From: Nemopilema nomurai
Taxonomy: Eukaryota > Cnidaria > Scyphozoa > Rhizostomeae > Rhizostomatidae
Direction of reading: 5' to 3'
DNA: 64,000 nt
Assembly: GCA_003864495.1 (NCBI GenBank)
Contig: ML133455.1
Location: 1,054,001 to 1,118,000 of the forward strand
The position numbers and the translations under genes were made by a program. Below the pieces are notes generated by a model that worked only from the letters and a program-made list of their open reading frames with translations, was not told the origin of the DNA and made no database searches. Of the stretch, positions 60,301 through 64,000 are shown piece after piece (position 1 is the stretch's first letter; each line of letters opens with the position of its first letter).

Positions 60301-63300
60301 CCATATGCACATAATGTTAGATCTTAGCATCTTAATCCCCAACGGTTCAAGAACACTGGTTCAAAATGTTTCAAAAGAGCTACCGTTGGAAGCAAGTTGG
60401 TTCAAGAAAGCAAATTTTAGAACCGAAATGGAGTAATAAGAGCCATTGTTTGAAGTTAAATGGTTCAAAAGGTTGAGGGAAAGTGGTCCAAAAAAGCTAA
60501 TTTTGGAGCTGAAATGGTTTCAAAAGAGGCATTGTTGCAAGTCGAGTGGTTCAATATAGCTGGTAAGTTGTTAAAAACAGCTATTGTTGGGAGAAAAGTC
60601 ATTCAAAAGAGCCATTGTTGTGGGCGAAAGGATTCAGTAAGCCAATCGTGTTTATTCGTGTTTAACTACGTTGTCCTTCGTGGGCCTGCCACTCAGGAAG
60701 TGTTTGTGGTCATTGTAAATGCCGCTAACTCGTTGTGGCGAAGCTACCGTCTTGTATGTGTTGACAAAACCTTTTGCGTATTGGATCGAGGTAGAAGTTC
60801 TGTATCCAAGTCACTCTGGTGAAGGAGCAGAGTGATTCAGAACAGCTAATGTTGGGAGCAGAGAAAGGAAGTCTAGAAAGTCTAGACTTAAAAGTCTTGA
60901 ATCAGTGGCAATGCAGAGAAGAAAGTAAAAAGTCTTAGATACTCGATTACATCATAAAACCACCGCTTTTGGCATATGAGTCGGTGGCTTTTACTTCTAT
61001 TCCTGGATTGACTCTATACCCGCGGTATCTCTGAGTGGTCACGCGGCTGGAGCAAGAAGTGCCAACATCCATTGCATACCTAGAGTCATCTGTTATCGGC
61101 CTTGCCATACGAATATTGCGCCCAACATCAGTTGGCATGCTTCCCAAACATACCGTCACTTCAAAATTTAAAAGATTTCAGTCTCACTTTGCCTATGAAA
61201 TCATCAACTTTGGATTTTATGGCTTTTGCTGCGCATCTCTTAATTATAAGCTCATTCAACCTTTTATTGAATTTATATGTTTAGTTCGATTATGTTTTGG
61301 GCTCAACATATTATATGATATGCAGAAACATGTTTAGCAGATTGTTGGAATTTTATCTCCAAGCTGAAAATAGGCTTGAGACATTGAATGTTTGAAATTA
61401 GAGTGCGGCTGAGGAATTAAACGTTCTCCAATATTTATCCTTGATAAAAACTTTGAGAGATGACATTTCGTCTCGGGTAGTGATTAGGCCTAAAGTAGCT
61501 GGGATGGCGTGAACCCCGCGGATAAAAGTAGTCAAAGAGCCAAGTTCTTTGGGGTGCTGCCGAAATTTTTATGCATGCGAAAATAGGTGAATTCTTCTCT
61601 TACATAGAGATACGTTTCAATCGTGGGGACCATTCCAGATTTCTTCAGCGATATCATCTACGTATGCCTCCCCCTCCTCATGAAAAATATCCAGGAGTTG
61701 CCTTGGCAGTGAATGTTTGTATCAACATATTTACTACATACTTTCTCCATCCAACGAATGTCTGTAATGTATCAAACGTCTAATTCTGCAGGCTCTTCAA
61801 ACCAAAGGGAGCCTGCGAACGGTATCCACAGTAACAATTGTAAACAAGCGCTACCACCTTAAATGAGATCAAACTCAGAGCCTACCTTCAGCCAGCAAGA
61901 AGAAGCCTTCTTTGTTTTTACTGAGCATTTTGATGGCGAATTCGGTCATGTTGGTGAGCGACGGTTCTCCTGCGGCATCTTTCAATCGATCCACAGCAAA
62001 CTGCATGTGACTGGGTTGAAACAAACCTTATTTTGAGAAGAAACACAAATTGTCAGAAATACCCGGTGAAATAATAACATTTACTTTTGTCGTGCTTATT
62101 GCCTTGCAACTAACCAATCATGTTTTATCACTTGACAAGCGATTTGTTATTTAAAGTGTTGCTTGCAATGATTTGAGTTTTGGTAATGCGAATTCAACCA
62201 ATAGTCGTGATTTTCGTGACTTGAATCAACTTGTGAAAAATTTTGATGTTTATATATCAAATTGGAAATAACATTATGACTCATTCTATAGCTCCTGCCT
62301 TTATGGATTCAACATATTTGAGTGTTCCACAATAAACAAATGACATTTTTCTGCAAAGGCATCCGGAGCAGGTTAATGGAAGTGATCGCTAATGTAAATT
62401 TAAGGAAATTCAATATGTGGTGAATCGAGGCTATCAATTTTCACAAGGTGAGTATTGAGTTTCATATACTTTTGTTTCGTTTTAGGTTATTCCAAGTAAG
62501 GATTCTGTAGCTCAAACTAAACAAATATTGAAGTTACATAGCGGGAAACGCTGTCTGCCTCTACCAACAGTTTATTGACTTTTGGGTCTATTTCTTTTTC
62601 CAAAGACAAGAAATTTTGGAAACCACATACAAATATATCGATGCTATGAACCCAGTCACCCTGGGAGCGACTGAGGTCATCTCGATACTCTCAAATTTAA
62701 GGTCAAAGGCCAAAGTTGGAATTGGATAAGAAAGGCGAAGCCATATGAATCAAAGACCTTGAACCCGGTTTCCAATGCACCACGAAGAATAATTTCTGCT
62801 TGTAAGCGATGACCGGTGTAAAGCCTGTAGTGATTAATTATTTGCTTAATCAACTGACGCTTATCATTTCCACAATTCTCTCATCGTTGCATCATTACAG
62901 CTAGTCAAGCTGACTCACCTTCGCTCTTTCCTAGCTCAAGGTTTTTCCACCCAATTATATCATCATTACATCATACTAACACACCCTTCGTCAGCAAAGT
63001 TGTATTTTTAGCCGAGGCATATAAATTTGCGCTGGTAGAGTAGAGAGATTATTAATTCACAAGAAGTCAAGAACAGACGTCGAGACTCTTCTCTCGGTGA
63101 ATTCCTCCAAAGATCAATGATTCGGTAAGGTAATCCTCATTTGTCTTCTTGATAATAGTTCCCAAAGAACAGCAATAAGAACTATTAGAAGCCTTGCCAA
63201 AATCGAAGAAACATTTACCTAAAACATGATCCACTTTGTTGACATCTAAATTACGAAATTGCGTTTCGTTCCAAACATACTGCCACTTTTGACCTCCGCT

Positions 63301-64000
63301 GCTCTTTGCCTCCCATTCCTTGGCGAGGTTTCTTCCATCTTGCCGCTTTCCTTTCACGGTCGGATACTCGGGGTCTGCTTCGCTGACAGGCATGAAGTTA
63401 TACCGCCCTCCTCCCATCGCAACCTCAAGGCCGTCACCGTGCGGAAACTCGAGCAGCTGGCGAGCTGAAATGACACAAATCCTCATAGAAATACGTTCCA
63501 CAGACACATACTTCATAGGAATACGTTCCACAGACACATATATATATATAGCAAATAATCACATTCGAGTAACAAGCGAAGTACTAACCTATGTCCTTGC
63601 ATCTCTTATCCTTGATTGCGGCATCATTTTCCCATCTTCTCGACGCGCTGTTTGCATACGCGGTAGCCGGGGTGGCGTGAGTCAGCCGCGCGGTCGTTAC
63701 GACTCCAGTTGCCAGCCCTTTAAGCTCCGCCAGGGCCGCAATGGACAAGACGCTGGTACGAAACGACCTGTGGCACACTGCATAATCCGCGTTGTCATCG
63801 ACAGAAATCACCCCTACGGAAGCACAACACATTATTCCTAAAGATGTACTCTACCTATAGATGTACTCTATCTAAAGATGTACTCTATCTAAAGATGCAC
63901 AAGATTAAATAGGAGAACTAAGATCTAACTTACTGATTCTAACTAGAAGCAGCATTTTACGTGATTTTGTTTGGTCCACTTATGGGCCTTCCCTTCGTGC
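57331..64000 (-). CDS. Alkaline phosphatase, GPI-anchored type (3' part; runs off right edge)
   Basis: Metazoan alkaline phosphatase related to ALPL: hydrolyses phosphate monoesters outside the cell using two zincs and one magnesium. Exons in the window, minus strand: 63813-63589, 63464-63219, 62026-61886, 59950-59843, 58310-58023 and 57563-57331, 1241 nt in all with consistent phases and no missing piece. The metal-ligand motifs are present in order: [25 protein letters not shown] and [31 protein letters not shown] and YMNGPG also match the family. The Ser nucleophile and N-terminus lie beyond the right edge. After the last conserved block ([12 protein letters not shown]) the protein ends with a small-residue stretch (NSAFLSSFS), a spacer and a hydrophobic tail ([10 protein letters not shown]), a typical GPI-anchor signal. 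I do not assign it to a particular paralogue. Confidence 0.94.
57933..57968. repeat. 18-bp tandem repeat, two exact copies
   Basis: CCATGAACTTCTCGAAAT is repeated twice directly, in the last intron of the phosphatase gene, about 55 bases below the donor of exon 58310-58023. Confidence 0.85.
58646..58692. repeat. Dispersed repeat, copy 1 of a ~47-bp segment
   Basis: TTTTTGACTGCTAGCTAAGA followed by TGAGCTCGAAAAACTAATAA closely matches a segment at 60146-60193 in the next intron of the same gene, with about three differences. Confidence 0.75.
60146..60193. repeat. Dispersed repeat, copy 2 of a ~47-bp segment
   Basis: Second copy of the segment at 58646-58692, same orientation, 1.5 kb apart and in a different intron of the phosphatase gene. 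Probably the ends of a small interspersed element or an old local duplication. Confidence 0.75.
60356..60640. repeat. Degenerate minisatellite of roughly 30-40-bp units
   Basis: The phrase TGGTTCAAAAGAGC(C/T)A followed by TTGTTGGAAG-like sequence recurs about eight times with many changes, and a stray unit appears near 60828-60860. An old, diverged tandem array in the phosphatase intron between exons 62026-61886 and 59950-59843. A 120-codon plus-strand ORF over it is incidental. Confidence 0.7.
63484..63550. repeat. 30-bp tandem duplication followed by (TA)5
   Basis: CATAGAAATACGTTCCACAG and the bases after it repeat at a 30-base interval (63484 and 63514, one change) and run into a TA tract, in the intron between the two rightmost phosphatase exons. 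Confidence 0.85.
63842..63895. repeat. Short tandem repeat, three units of 17-19 bp
   Basis: AGATGTACTCTATCTAA-type units in tandem, just right of the acceptor of phosphatase exon 63813-63589. The remaining sequence to the window end is intron with no further exon seen. Confidence 0.8.

Noticed and set aside
62011..63218. A missing microexon in alkaline phosphatase before HMQFAVDR.
   Set aside because: Moving the acceptor to 62027-62028 adds GLFQPS directly and repairs frame and alignment.

Overview
This is a eukaryotic, intron-rich, AT-rich window, almost certainly metazoan. A non-bilaterian marine invertebrate such as an anthozoan cnidarian is my best guess; this rests on intron density, many exon breaks that fall at matching points of the human proteins, and the style of the repeats, and no marker in the window proves it. 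Most introns are 100-1000 bases, but the Kelch-like gene has introns of several kb. Four protein genes lie head to tail, all on the minus strand.

From left to right: (1) the 5' two thirds of MSH5, the meiotic MutS homologue, starting near 11.5-11.9 kb and running off the left edge before its ATPase domain; (2) a complete NIPBL/Scc2 cohesin-loader gene, start codon at 37118 and stop at 14191, resolved into 45 coding exons whose lengths sum to 6576 nt (2191 residues) with consistent splice phases; (3) a complete BTB-BACK-Kelch (Kelch-like) gene, start 54465, stop 39957, four coding exons, 633 residues; (4) the 3' part of a metazoan alkaline phosphatase with a GPI-type C-terminus, stop at 57331, running off the right edge.

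A tRNA-Glu(TTC) gene lies on the plus strand inside an MSH5 intron. Intergenic stretches are 11.9-14.2, 37.1-39.95 and 54.5-57.3 kb. Introns hold a candidate inverted-repeat element (4.5-4.9 kb), a tRNA-derived SINE beside a NIPBL exon (34.7-34.96 kb), a decayed LINE reverse-transcriptase tail (40.6-40.9 kb), a poly-G tract (49.03 kb) and several small tandem repeats. The most unusual structure is a nearly perfect 60-bp x 14 tandem array (42981-43820) in the third Kelch-like intron, open on both strands and able to encode a 20-residue repeat protein.

The genes do not form a pathway. NIPBL (cohesin loading) and MSH5 (meiotic crossovers) both touch chromosome biology, but I see no evidence that their adjacency is functional.
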